From the NCBI RefSeq assembly GCF_018812025.1, contig NC_063053.1, positions 9,742,123 to 9,806,122 on the forward strand: 64,000 bases of DNA, in the 5' to 3' direction. A model generated the notes under the pieces. The model was not told the DNA's origin, ran no database searches, and was given only the letters and a program-made list of their open reading frames with translations. This document shows, one piece after another, positions 13,301 to 22,936 of the stretch. Every line of letters begins with the position of its first letter. Within the stretch, counting starts at the first letter, position 1. Position numbers and translations under genes: made by a program. This DNA is from Megalobrama amblycephala (taxonomy: Eukaryota > Chordata > Actinopteri > Cypriniformes > Xenocyprididae).

Positions 13301-15646
13301 AAAGTGAATATCGATGGTATCGCCGTGTCCTTCAGAATGGTTCTCTTCATTGCAAAGATATTTGGTTCGTAGTCCTCGTGCTTGAAATGGAGACTACATA
13401 TTCTGCGGTTTTTTAGGTTTTCTATAACGGTGTCATCTCCAAACTTCGGGTGTTTGATGGCCCGCAGCCACTGTTTACATCGCTCCAAATCTTTAAATTA
13501 ATTGGAAAATGATGGAAACTTACTTGTCCTTTCCTGGTTTTGGGTGTACATCCAGGTACAAAGCAATTTAGCACCATTTCGCTGTAAATGTATGAACTAA
13601 CTCACAATTTATTTGTTTGAATTTTCCTGAATACCGCCTGTAACCGATAGGCGTGGTTTGTGCGTGGCCTCGCAAGGGCAGCAAAACAAGTGCATTCTGG
13701 GAGTTGTTGTCTTTCATCCACATTAGTCAAAAATACATTTTCTGCCTTTTCTCAGTCTAGAAAGCTCCAAATTCAAAAATAATTTCACATTTCTACTACA
13801 TAAATGACCAATTTTAAATACACATTCATCTTTCCAGGGGTGAAGTACCCCTTTAAAAGCTTTAAAAGCTATATATTTCCTATGGTAAATTGCCTGTATT
13901 TACTGTAAATGGTCTTTTCCATCTATGATTGAGATGGTTAAAGGTGCCTTAGATTCAAAAATTGAATTTACCTCAGCATAGTTAAATAACAAGAGTTCAG
14001 TACATGGAAAAGACATGCATTGAGTCTCAAACTCCATTGTTTCCTCCTCCTCATATAAATCTCATTTGTTTAAACGACTTCTGAAGAACAGGCGAATCTC
14101 AACATAACACCGACTGTTACTTAACAGTCAGGGTGAACGCCCCAATATTTGCATAATGCCAGCCCATGTTCCCAACATTATAAAAGGCATTATACAAGGG
14201 CAGCCAGTTAACGTCTGGATCTGTGCACAACCAAATCATCAGACTAGGTAAGCAAGCAAGAACAATAGTGAAAAATGGCAGATGGAGCAATAATAACTGA
14301 CATGATCCATGATAACATGATATTTTTAGTGATATTTGTAAACTGTCTTTCTAAATGTTTCGTTAGCATGTTGCTAATGTACTGTTAAATGTGGTTAAAG
14401 TTACCATCGTTTCTTACTGTATTCACGGAGACAAGAGCCGTCGCTATTTTCATTTTTAAACACTTGCAGTCTGTATAATTCATAAACACAACTTCATTCT
14501 TTATAAATCTCTCCAACAGTGTAGCATTAGCCGTTAGCCACGGAGGACAGCCTCAAATTCACTCAGAATAAAACGTTAACATCCAAATAAATACTTTAGT
14601 CACATAATTCGAAGCATGCATACAGCATGCATGACAAACATCTTGTAAAGATCCATTTGAGGGTTATATTAGCTGTGTGAACTTTGTAAATGTGCTGTAA
14701 TATAGTCGACAGCTCGTGTGGCAGGGAGCACGCAAATTAAAGGGGCGGCGCTGCCTAAATCAGTGCATTGTTAATGATGCCCCAAAATAGGCAGTTAAAA
14801 AAATTAATTTAAAAAAATCTATGGGGTATTTTGAGCTGAAACTTCAGACACATTCAGGAGACACCTTAGACTTATATTACATCTTGTGAAAAAGCATTCT
14901 TGGGCACCTTTTAAAGGCTTGCTAATTAAAACATAATACCTTTTTACACATTTGCTTAAAGCCCTTAAACCGCTTGAACCCCAATAATTGCTGCTCGCAG
15001 CTATAATTTTGTTTTTTGTTTTATTTTTGAATTGTGTATGAATAAAGAGTTTTAGGTTATTAATTACATAATGTCTATTCTCTCTAGGACTTGTTGGCCA
15101 TCGATGCCCCCAGAAGACACAAGGTGTCCGTGCATGTGCTCTCTAGAGAGATGGACTCCTGTGAGTACTGACACAATGAAGTTGAGACATTGTGAGTGGA
15201 CTGACTGATGCAGCAGGGTAGATTTATTTATCTCTATTATTTCCTGCAGGTCCACTGGTTGGAGAGTTTCCTGCTCAAAATGATGTCAATCTGGCTCCTG
15301 CCCCCTCACTTCCTCAGGTACTGCATGGATGTATATGTACAGTATACTGTAGTGGTGGTCCAATAAGGGTTTATGCAATATGTGCTTTTGCCAATGTGGA
15401 TTAATCCAAAATCAGATGATTGCAGCAAATCAGCATATTATAATGATATCTGAAGGATTATGTGACACTGAAGACTGGAGTAATGATGCTGATAGTTTCT
15501 TGGGAAATGTAAAAATATAGTTCACTCATTGTTTTGCTTTGTGTTTTCAGCCATCATTGGTTCAGGATATGACCGAATTCAAAAGGAGTCTGCCGCTGTT
15601 CCCTCTCACCAAACCTCACATCAACTTCATGGCTGCCAAACTGTGA
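1..15646 (+). CDS. ide: insulin-degrading enzyme, 3' three quarters of the gene (20 coding exons, 5' part outside window)
   Basis: IDE is an M16A zinc metallopeptidase that encloses and degrades insulin, amyloid-beta, glucagon and similar peptides, in cytosol, peroxisomes and outside cells. Exons read in frame: 1-91, 778-940, 1121-1213, 1289-1380, 2264-2344, 2593-2696, 4343-4445, 5294-5416, 5573-5655, 6148-6292 (or 6667-6811), 8242-8352, 9236-9356, 9439-9530, 10020-10131, 10676-10843, 11033-11305, 11403-11464, 15088-15160, 15250-15317, 15551-15646. All have GT/AG borders and matching phases, giving about 750 residues of a roughly 1000-residue protein, very close to mammalian IDE. The HxxEH catalytic motif and third zinc ligand lie upstream. 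Present are the exosite region ([11 protein letters not shown], exon 778-940), the C-terminal substrate-binding Arg and Tyr (human R824/Y831) and a C-terminal AKL resembling a peroxisomal signal. Introns hold many transposons; the 3.6-kb intron before exon 15088 is the most invaded. Confidence 0.97.
151..613 (+). repeat. family R interspersed repeat, full copy (ide intron)
   Basis: Ends are inverted copies of each other: left ACTGTTCAAAAATGTGGG, right ACCCCAAACGTTTGAACG. Interior landmarks (GCATCATTACTCCAGTCTTCAG, split by mismatches, CACATGATCCTT, GCTCAAGAAA, TGCTGAATAAAAGTATT) recur at 9700-9945, 36060-36295, 37062-37310, 46185-47795 and 59745-60207. It is a non-autonomous DNA element common in cyprinids; superfamily not assigned. 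Confidence 0.8.
6148..6292 (+). CDS. ide: ide alternative exon, major form (equivalent of mammalian exon 15a)
   Basis: This 145-nt exon completes a split Ser codon (AG from the previous exon). It encodes the segment beginning [20 protein letters not shown] and ending at GMY, with acceptor CACAG and donor GTAAGT. It belongs to the third M16 domain of IDE and is the version found in canonical IDE. A second exon of exactly the same length and phase follows 374 bp downstream. Since 145 is not a multiple of three, including both would shift the frame, so they should be used one at a time. Confidence 0.93.
6667..6811 (+). CDS. ide: ide alternative exon, minor form (equivalent of mammalian exon 15b)
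   Basis: This is a second 145-nt exon in the same phase, acceptor TTAG and donor GTAAGT. Its peptide begins [20 protein letters not shown] and ends [10 protein letters not shown]. It is clearly paralogous to exon 6148-6292: the DPLHCNM core, the LLKD run and EYxYAA are shared while the flanks diverge. Mammalian IDE has an alternative exon 15b with this same signature, reported to give an isoform with altered catalytic efficiency. Its intact reading frame here argues for long-standing selection. Known for mammals; inferred by homology for this fish. Confidence 0.9.
8497..9059. mobile_element. hAT-type non-autonomous element in an ide intron
   Basis: Terminal inverted repeats are AAGGGCTGCCCC on the left and GGGGGCAGCCCTA on the right. 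Subterminal AGTCGACTA-type motifs occur on both sides. The flanks CTCTTAAT (8489-8496) and CTCTTAAC (9060-9067) form an 8-bp target duplication with one mismatch, which is the hAT hallmark. No transposase frame remains. Confidence 0.8.
9700..9945 (+). repeat. family R repeat, 5' fragment
   Basis: Starts TTTCAAAATTTTGATGTCGG, passes GATCAAAAATCC and ends near GCATCATTACTTCAGTC. It is the first half of the family R element, lacking its right end. Confidence 0.7.
10294..10359. repeat. (TTA)n microsatellite
   Basis: About 22 TTA units run into inverted TAA units. Further AT dinucleotide runs follow at about 10411-10460 in the same ide intron. Confidence 0.95.
10676..11305 (+). CDS. ide: ide C-terminal substrate-binding exons (10676-10843 and 11033-11305)
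   Basis: The two largest neighbouring ide exons encode the fourth M16-like domain. The first holds [20 protein letters not shown] and ends within EQLG; the second opens with [12 protein letters not shown]. The Arg of LRTKEQLG and the Tyr at the start of YIVF correspond to human R824 and Y831, which reach across the chamber to hold substrate at the zinc site. Both are intact. A 189-bp intron splits the Gly codon just before that Tyr. The second exon ends in a Glu/Lys-rich helix region and the YNFDR motif. Confidence 0.93.
12756..12810. repeat. perfect 24-bp hairpin, 7-nt loop
   Basis: Arms 12756-12779 and 12787-12810 are exact reverse complements (core GCCTCCGATGACGCAAAA). It lies 120 bp inside the left end of the THAP-bearing TTAA element. 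Confidence 0.9.
13252..13577 (-). pseudogene. THAP zinc-finger domain, frameshifted remnant
   Basis: From a minus-strand ATG at 13575-13577 the frame reads [18 protein letters not shown] followed by VSFHHFP, a THAP start with the first two zinc Cys. After a one-base slip near 13490 it continues in another frame as [23 protein letters not shown] (the third Cys and the His) and AIPSIF, the AVPTIF-like box that closes THAP domains. The C2CH ligands are thus all present but the frame is broken. A donor-like GTAAGA follows at about 13248. It belongs to the TTAA element around it and is probably what remains of its transposase. Confidence 0.65.
13942..14910 (-). mobile_element. family A TTAA element, copy 1 (ide intron)
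   Basis: Left flank TTAA then AGGTGCC; right end GGGCACCT then TTAA (one extra T). Its interior has TATAAAAGG (near 14180), an ATG-containing block (near 14275) and TGCATGCTTCG-type palindromes shared with copies at 19247, 31055, 34690 and 46502. It is in reversed orientation relative to the last three. No transposase frame. Confidence 0.75.
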
Positions 15647-16200
15647 CCAGCATCATGGGATTTAGATGCCCAATTATGGAGCCAGTAACGCCGTTGTCCG
15701 TTTGTGTGAGTGTGTTTGTGTGCGTGTGAGCAGGCAGGGCCACAACGGTGGTGCTTGCAACATTTTTAGTTGTGTTCTGCTCATATATACAAAGAAAAGA
15801 TACAATGTTTGTTTCATGTTGCTTCTGTCAGGAAATTTGTATCCTATATAATATAGGAATCACTCGCTGGCCACGACGACACTTTTTCAGTGTTTGGTTT
15901 CATTTGAAAATCCTGTTCATTTCATTTGCACCACTGTTTAGCAAAACCATGCATTTGGAGAGGCTGTTGTGAAATATATATCAAGATGTCTCTCCTTAGA
16001 AGAAATACTGGCCTTAAGATGATTTTAAACAGTGATCAGGTTTTCTGGCACCTTTTTTAATGTTTAATTTAAATTTGCTTTGAGTTGTTTTTAGATTCTG
16101 TGCATGTTGGCAGAGTTTTATCTTTAAGGATAGTGTTGTAAATGCAAGGTGGTTAACTTGATTTTATTTGCGATTTGAAGAAATATAATAAACAATTTTT
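15551..16200 (+). other. ide: ide terminal exon: last 31 codons, stop and 3' UTR
   Basis: The final exon opens after TTTTCAG, encodes the conserved FKRSLPLFP and [10 protein letters not shown] endings and stops with TGA at 15644-15646. The 3' UTR that follows is AT-rich and repeat-poor. A canonical AATAAA at 16187-16192 is the best polyadenylation signal, placing the mRNA end near 16205-16215. The UTR of about 560 nt is inferred from that signal only. Confidence 0.75.
16187..16192 (+). terminator. ide polyadenylation signal AATAAA
   Basis: This is the first canonical AATAAA downstream of the ide stop codon, about 540 nt from it. It lies in an A/T-rich tract followed by T-rich sequence. Cleavage would fall some 10-30 nt further on. 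Confidence 0.6.
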
Positions 16201-17101
16201 AATATCATGTTCATTTGTTTATTTTAGTTACTTTGTCTTTAAAAGATTGATTTATTTGACTAACTCGGTGTCATTTATAGAAACACAAATTCCACTCATG
16301 AAACATGAATTTGTATAATTTGTCAACTTCACACAGGAATGTTTTAATTTTTGATTTGAATTTTTCCAAAAATTACATTTAATGTAACAATTTATGCACC
16401 ACTGTTTTGTGAACGATTTCATATGAATATGTTCATCTTGTGTTTCATGAATGATGCAGATTGTCTTTTTTGAGATGCTAAGTTCCAACTCGCCAATATC
16501 CACGTGAAACATGATGACGTTTTTACTTTCCAGGGAGTCATTTTGAGAAACTGACTCTGAAATCCCCTTGAACTGGGTTTGTTTTTTCTCTGATGTCTTG
16601 ACTTGTGATTATGCACTCAGTCTTCACAAGCAATAATGTGACTTACAGGACCTGTGACTAGTGTCTTAAACTCTATTAGGCATTTTGCTTGATTTGGGGA
16701 AACATATTAGATAAGAACTAGACTTGGTCTCAGAAAACTCTCCTGTGACTTGTCTGAAGGCTGTAATTCACCTGCCCTGATGCAGGAACATCATGTTAGT
16801 ATGTATTCCTCGTGTGTCCTCATCTCAGGTGTGTGTTAGCCAAGTCTTCACTATCACTTGTGTTTCTACTGCAGAGATTAATTCTGGACTTACTCAGGCG
16901 TATCAAATCGACTGTAATGCTGCATTTTTTTTTTTTTTTAGAAACACAACGACCATCCGACCACCTCCATCGAAATAATGAACACTGTTTAAAAAAAAAA
17001 CTGATATCAGCCTCATAGATGAGTCTGGTTGTACCACTAAGATGGATTTACTCAGGCATCTCACTGCATTGGTTTTGGTGGTTTGTGTGTTTTTGAATTT
17101 A
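16200..17101. other. intergenic, downstream of ide
   Basis: No gene or strong repeat recognised. Short T-run near 16926-16939. Confidence 0.5.
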
Positions 17102-18260
17102 AAAGAATAGTTCGAGTAATGCAAATTCAGTCATTCTATTTGTTCTCATGGCACTCCAAACCTGTATGACATTTTTCTTTCATGGAAAAAGAAGTAAATT
17201 AGGATCAGATTGTAAAGCTCTTAAAGGAACCATAAAAGTAGTCTATGCAACTTTTTTCAACTCATTTTTAAGGCTCATTCAGACTCAGTCCAAATCCAAT
17301 TTTTGTGCATACCTGTTTGGAATCCGATCATATTTAGCAAGTGTGAATCATATGAAATGTGATTTTTACAAATCCGTTTTCAGCTGCATTCATATGTGGT
17401 TTGAAATCCTATTCAAATCTTATTTCTGGAAATCCATTTCAGTCTGACTGCTCTATATGGATTTTGCTTGTTTTGTCACTTTCTCACGGCACATTAAACG
17501 CTAAGCAAACATGCTGAAAGTTGCTGCAGAAACAAGGTTGTGTTGTTGCAGAATATTGCAATAGAGACGTGTTTTGAGACCGGTGTTGTGCCAAATTTCG
17601 ACCCCCGCCAAATTACCTACCTACTCCTAAACCTACCAATACTAGGGGGGTAATAATCTGGCAGGGGGTCGAAATTCAGCACAACACCAGCGCAGATGAC
17701 ATTACAAAGCTGCTCATACCAGCCTCCTGTCTTTCTGCCACTGCCTGAGAAGACTTAGTCCAGTGCGGTGGCTACATATTGTCATATTGTAAATAAGAAG
17801 ACATCTGTATTGCGAACCTTTCCACGTTACTGTTGTGGTTTTTTGCATATGCCTACCAATGCAACTGTCATTCTAAACCTGTTTGACTGACTGACTTCTG
17901 TGGAACACACAAGATTTTGAAGAACGCTTGGGTCCAAACAACATTAGACCCCATTGACTTTAATTGTATGGATAAAAAAACAAAACAGACATTTCTCAAA
18001 ATATCTTCTTTTGTATTCCACAGAAGAAAGTATATCGTGCAGGTTTGGAATGAAATGAGTGTGAATGAATGACAGTATTTTCATTTTTGGGTGATCTATC
18101 ATTCATTTGGCTCTAGGTCACTGCATGTTTATTTTATGGAAAAAGCAGCTTGGACATTCTGCTGAAGCTCTTTTTATTCCATGAAATAAAGAAAATACAG
18201 GTTTTGGAACAACATGAGGGTGAGTAAATGATGACTTAATTGTATTTATTTTTAATTTTG
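17102..18260. repeat. degenerate family B foldback element and adjoining right-end fragment
   Basis: The left text AAAGAATAGTTC, with ACTCCAAACCTGTATGAC, mirrors the right text GGTTTGGAATGAAATGAGTG and TTTTTGGGTGATCTATC near 18110. A second right-arm fragment (GGAACAACATGAGGGTGAGT) lies at 18205-18240. This is an old member of the AGGGTTAGTTCACCC family. Confidence 0.55.
17582..17688. repeat. 107-bp hairpin MITE
   Basis: Arms GGTGTTGTGCCAAATTTCGA and, inverted, GGTGTTGTGCTGAATTTCGA, each followed by CCCCC. The short loop carries ACTAGGGGGG. It lies inside the older foldback element 17102-18110. Confidence 0.75.
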
Positions 18261-18841
18261 TGGATAATAAACTTTTAGATTATTTTTAAATCCAAAGATG
18301 CATTTTGCATGCAATCGGAGCATTTGTTGCACCTAAAATCCCTTTAACTGTTCTAGAATCAGCTCAGAGTTCTGTAGGTCAGTGACTGCAACAGATGCTT
18401 GTGGTTCTCACCCTCTCTTGTAACCTGATGTCACATGTTGTTTGCTCATACTGTGGTTGAACAGTAGGCTGAATATTAGAGTAAAGAAATCTGGAAGAGT
18501 ATCATTTAATGAGCGTTTCTCTGCATGAATGAGTCTAAGGTTGTTGCATTCTGCTCAAATCTGAGCTTGTGTTCCAAGCTGCAGTCATGAGGTAGAAACA
18601 GTTCTTCAGTTCAGATCTCTCATGCTGACTGTCTTGTGTTCAGTTTATTAGGTGGTTTTGAAGTGCAACAGAACACTGGGGAATGGTGCTGTTGCACAGC
18701 TGTGTATCTGTGGGAGACATTTCTGTGTTTTATGATTTAATTAAACAATTGTATGAACTCAGTTGTGTTGTCTTCTTCTTTTGTCTTTATGATCTGCACT
18801 AAAACATTTTTTTTATTATTCTTAAACCTTTTAAACATTAA

Positions 18842-20486
18842 AGGGTTAGTTCACCCAAAAATGAAAATTCTGTCATTAATTACTCACCCTCATGTCGTTC
18901 CACACCTGTAAGACATTCATTCATCTTCAGAACACAAATTAATCTAATTTTGATCGAATCCAAAGGCTCAGTGAGGCCTCCATTGACAGCAAGATAATTA
19001 AAACTATTAAAAGCCCAGAAAGCTACTAAAGTTATATTTAAAACAGTTCATGTGACTACAGTGGTTCAACCTTAATGTTATGAAGTGAATACTTTTGTGC
19101 GCCAAAAAAAAAAAATAACTTTATTCAACAATATCTAGTGATGGACGATTTCAAAACACTATTTCATAAAGTTATACGAATCTTTTGTTTTCGAATTAGT
19201 GGTTCGGAGTGTGTATCAAACTGCCAGAGTCACGTGAATCATTTAAAGGTGCCCTCGAATGAAAATTTGAATTTATCTTGGCATTTTTAAATAAGAGTTC
19301 AGTACATGGAAATGACATACAGTGAGTCTCAAACTCCATTGTTTCCTCCTTTTTATATAAATCTCATTTGTTTAAAAGACCTCCGAAGAACAGGCGAATC
19401 TCAACATAACACCGACTGTTACGTAACAGTCGGGGTGTACGCCCCCAATATTTGCATATGCCAGCCCACGTTTCCAACATTATAAAAGGCATTAGACAAG
19501 GGCAGCCAGTATTAATGTCTGGATCTGTGCACAACCAAATCATCAGACTAGGTAAGCAAGCAAGAACAATAGTGAAAAATGGCAGATGGAGCAATAATAA
19601 CTGACATGATCCATGATAACATTTAATTTTTTTAGTGATATTTGTAAACTGTCTTTCTAAATGTTTCGTTAGCACGTTGCTAATGTACTGTTAAATGTGG
19701 TTAAAGTTACCATCGGTTATTACTGTATTCATGGAGACAAGAGAGCCGTCGCTATTTTCATTTTTAAACACTTGCAGTCTGTATAATGCATAAACACAAC
19801 TTCATTCTTTATAAATCTCTCCAACAGAGTAGCATTAGCCGTTAGCCACGGAGCACTATCAAACTCATTCAAAACCAGAAGTAAACAATTATAACAGTAT
19901 ACAATACTCACATAATCCGACGCATGCATGTCGCATGCATGTCGCATGCATGACGAACACTTTGTAAAGATCCATTTTGAGGGTTATATTAGCTGTGTAA
20001 ACTTTGTTAAGGCACTGTTCAAGGCAAGCGCGAGCTCTGTGGGCGTGGACCACGGGATTTAAAGGGGCCGCAGCATAAAATCGGCGCGTTTATAATGATG
20101 CCCCAAAATAGGCAGTTAAAAAACACCTTAGACTTATATTACATAAAACATAATCTAGGGCACCTTTAAATTTCTAAATGTTTCAAAACGCTTATGATGT
20201 AATGAAGCCTCGTTTACTGAAATCGCGTGACTTTGGCAGTTTGATACACGCTCTGAACCACTGATTTGAAACAAAATATTCATATTTTAAATATGTCTTT
20301 AGTACCTTTCTGGGCATTTGAAAGTGTAAATTATCTTGCTGTCAATGGAGGCCTCACTGAGCCTTTGGATTTGATCAAAATTAGATTAATTTGTGTTCCG
20401 AAGATGAACGAAGGTCTTATGGGTGTGGAATGACATGAGGGTGAGTAATTAATGACATAATTTTAATTTTTGGGTGAACTAATCCT
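18842..20486. mobile_element. family B TTAA foldback element, split by family A copy 2
   Basis: Left end AGGGTTAGTTCACCC after TTAA; right end GGGTGAACTAATCCT before TTAA. The arms are long inverted copies, with landmarks GCCTCCATTGACAGCAAGAT and ACTGCCAGAGTCACG. The element is interrupted at 19247-20165. Confidence 0.8.
19247..20165 (-). mobile_element. family A TTAA element, copy 2, nested in a family B element
   Basis: TTAA-AGGTGCC at the left and GGGCACCT-TTAA at the right, with both TTAA copies intact. The interior keeps TATAAAAGGCATT near 19481 and the conserved ATG block near 19578. It is 919 bp long and has no open transposase. Confidence 0.8.
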
Positions 20487-20829
20487 TTAAAAGAGGGGTT
20501 TTAATAGACAATTGGTATTTAAATTATCCGTATCCCCTCTTTTTTACATTATGAAATCTAGGAATTTGCTCAGGACCCCATTACATACCATATAAAACAT
20601 AGTGCTGCATTAAGTATTGCCTATAATATGCATTTAGTACCATATTTAAGTATTACACACTTTGCAAAGCCATCAAAGAGGACCTATTATACTTCATATT
20701 TTCAACTTTTTTTTAGTGTGTAATGTTTCTGTTTGAGCCTGAATAAGGCCTGCAAAGTTAGAAAGCACAAAGGGAGTTATTCTCTAAACATTGTAGTCTT
20801 GAGTTTTCTTCCAAGAATATACACGTTAA

Positions 20830-21576
20830 AGGTGCTGAAGAGGTTCTTTTTGTTGACTGAGTTTTTGAAATGAGCGCATGGGTAACAACCCCCCTCCTTC
20901 ACAGCTCATTTAGAGGGAACGCCTCCCTAAACTCGTGCACGAGTATCGGAACACGAGTGTTTACCACCGGCATTCGCTGTGTTATTAAGCCGGGCACACA
21001 TTTAACGACTAGCTAAAACATTCTGACTATGCTCAACATACACGCGATTGTTTTCTGCGACTGAAGCAGATTTATATACTTTCACATGGAATTTGAACAC
21101 CGACTGTAATCGCAGACTGAAAGCAACTGGCTCTGACTGGACGCGTTTGAGCGCGATCAGTCATAAGTATCAATTTACATTCATAATCGGCCTTACAATC
21201 GTTCAGTGTGTGTGCGACTTAAAGCCGTGGATTCATTATGTCGGACTCACCGCAGGTAACTCATAATCTGCAGTTGTCTGCTCACGTCTCTTACAAGGAA
21301 CGTCATGGCAGTGATTGACAAGCCAGAGGGCCAATCCGCTCACGTCTCTCACAAGGAACGTCATGGCAGTGATTGACAAGCCAGAGGGCCAATCGTTTAC
21401 GCGATGATCGCGTAAACGATTGGCTGATGTTTTTAAGGCCCTACCTCGTGCACAGATGATGTATATTAATATTATTACTTTCAGTGCACCTAATAAATAG
21501 TCTTTTATCAGTTAGTAAAGACAGTTTCAAGTAATATTGCAAAAATGTATAAAACAAAACATCCTCTTTAGCACCT
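20830..21576. mobile_element. TTAA element with AGGTGCTGAAGAGG ends
   Basis: TTAA at 20826-20829 and 21577-21580. Ends AGGTGCTGAAGAGG and, inverted, AGGTGCTAAAGAGG. It contains a 58-bp tandem duplication (21281-21395) and a near-perfect palindrome (21389-21423). A 72-codon frame at 21048 matches no known family. Confidence 0.75.
21281..21395. repeat. 58-bp tandem duplication (2 copies)
   Basis: Two copies of a unit starting CTCACGTCTC and containing GGAACGTCATGGCAGTGATT, differing at one or two positions. They end directly against the palindrome at 21389-21423. Confidence 0.9.
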
Positions 21577-21794
21577 TTAAACAATATCCCTCATTTAAAT
21601 ACTTCCTGCTCAAGGCATATGCAAACAAAGGAGATGAGGCCTGAGTTGCGTGTTGAAACTCCACGATTATGGTAAGCGGCATGACATTTCCGAAACATGC
21701 TTGAAGCGGTCACATTGCTCTGGAAGCAGTTGACCAGGCTTTGGCTTGCTTAGTTGGGGACACTTGACATTTGACTTGACATTTGATATTCAAC

Positions 21795-21960
21795 AGTATT
21801 CTTGACATTTATTCAACAGTGCTTTGATCTGCCTGCATTGACACTATTCTTTAAGAGCTGCTGTGCAGTCAAAATTATGTACCAGTTATCAATGTAAAGC
21901 TGCTTTGACACAATCTGCATTGTAAAAAGCGCTATATAAATAAAGGTGACTTGACCAATC
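21795..21960 (+). repeat. retroelement 3' tail fragment
   Basis: The text AATGTAAAGCTGCTTTGACA, then GCGCTATATAAATAAAGGTG and a TTGAC-type tail, is the familiar 3' end of teleost LINE/SINE copies. The 5' part is absent. Confidence 0.5.
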
Positions 21961-22560
21961 ACAACACACTGGTCCAGCCGACCAATCAGAGCACACTGCC
22001 TTTTTCACTTTTCAGCTTCATAGAGAATGGAATTACTGACCTACCAGGAAGAGAGGTGCTGCAACAATTTCAAATATGTGAAAACGAATTATTTTTTTGA
22101 ACATCAAGCATGAAAACCTATTCTAATAGACCCAAAGTTAAAAACTCAAACTGCCCAACACACAGTCAAGCATTGGAAAAATACATTTATTTACATAAAT
22201 CAACCGGAAACTATAAATTCAAAAGCCATATCTGTACAACGCATCCATTTATACAACATACATGTTCTGTATTTGGCATTATGCTTCATCTGTACAACAG
22301 GAGCCATTATACACACCCCATTGATATTATACAGCACAATTAGATTCTGAAAAGGAGGTGAGAATTTAAAATCATATATAGGCAACAGAATAACTGGTCT
22401 GCTGCTGCTAGTCTTGCAGCTGGTATAGATAAACACTATTTGAAGCAACTACGTCAACATTAATGCCATTATGCCTATCATCAAGAAGCGCTAATGATGT
22501 GCTTTAGCTCTATGGACAAATAGTACCTCGAACAGCTAATTAGGAGTTAAGCAGAGTTAA

Positions 22561-22936
22561 AGGTGCAGCAAGCGATTTCCGAGAAACGCTGTTGAAAGTG
22601 GATCGGACCGAGCACCACAACACACTTGTAGCCAATCAGCAGTTGGGGGCGTGTCCACTCATGATGGTCAGAGGAAGATCACTGGAAAAAGAAGGGTTAT
22701 GATCAGGCAAGAGCTTTAGGATCCGCGTTAATATTAGCTTAATAAAAGCTTTCCAGCGCTGGTGTACATGTGGATTAAACGTGGACCAGATGTGGGCCGG
22801 ATCTGGGCCGACACTATGTTGCTTTGTCTCTTTGCGTGTTCATGCATTTTGGGGGCGGAGCAATGAAGGGAGGGGCGTGTTTGTTTGGGTTATTTTAAAT
22901 ATCAACAGTGTTTCTCAGAAATCGCTTACTGCACCT
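22561..22936. mobile_element. 376-bp TTAA element with AGGTGCAGCAAGCGATTTC ends
   Basis: Flanked by TTAA at 22557-22560 and 22937-22940. Terminal inverted repeats AGGTGCAGCAAGCGATTTC and AGGTGCAGTAAGCGATTTC differ at one position. No coding capacity. It may lie within or just beyond the march5 3' UTR. Confidence 0.85.

Larger units (their letters stand above)
12633..13852. mobile_element. TTAA-flanked DNA transposon carrying a THAP remnant (Kolobok-like)
   Basis: Flanked by TTAA (12629-12632 and 13853-13856). Ends are AGGGTTACTTCA and, inverted, AGGGGTACTTCA. It contains a 24-bp perfect hairpin (12756-12810) and a degraded THAP-domain reading frame on the minus strand. A TTAA target duplication together with a THAP-bearing protein is the combination known for the Kolobok superfamily; that assignment is inference. 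Confidence 0.6.
11715..15006 (-). mobile_element. old GCTGCGAGCAGC-family element, interrupted by two TTAA insertions (ide intron)
   Basis: The right end, read on the minus strand, begins TATAGCTGCGAGCAGC, the same start as the element at 49853. The left part (11715-12632) contains the family phrases TTGGTGGCGCTATAA and repeated 'gctataac' text. Elements 12633-13852 and 13942-14910 sit inside it. The left boundary is approximate and the class is not recognised. Confidence 0.55.
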
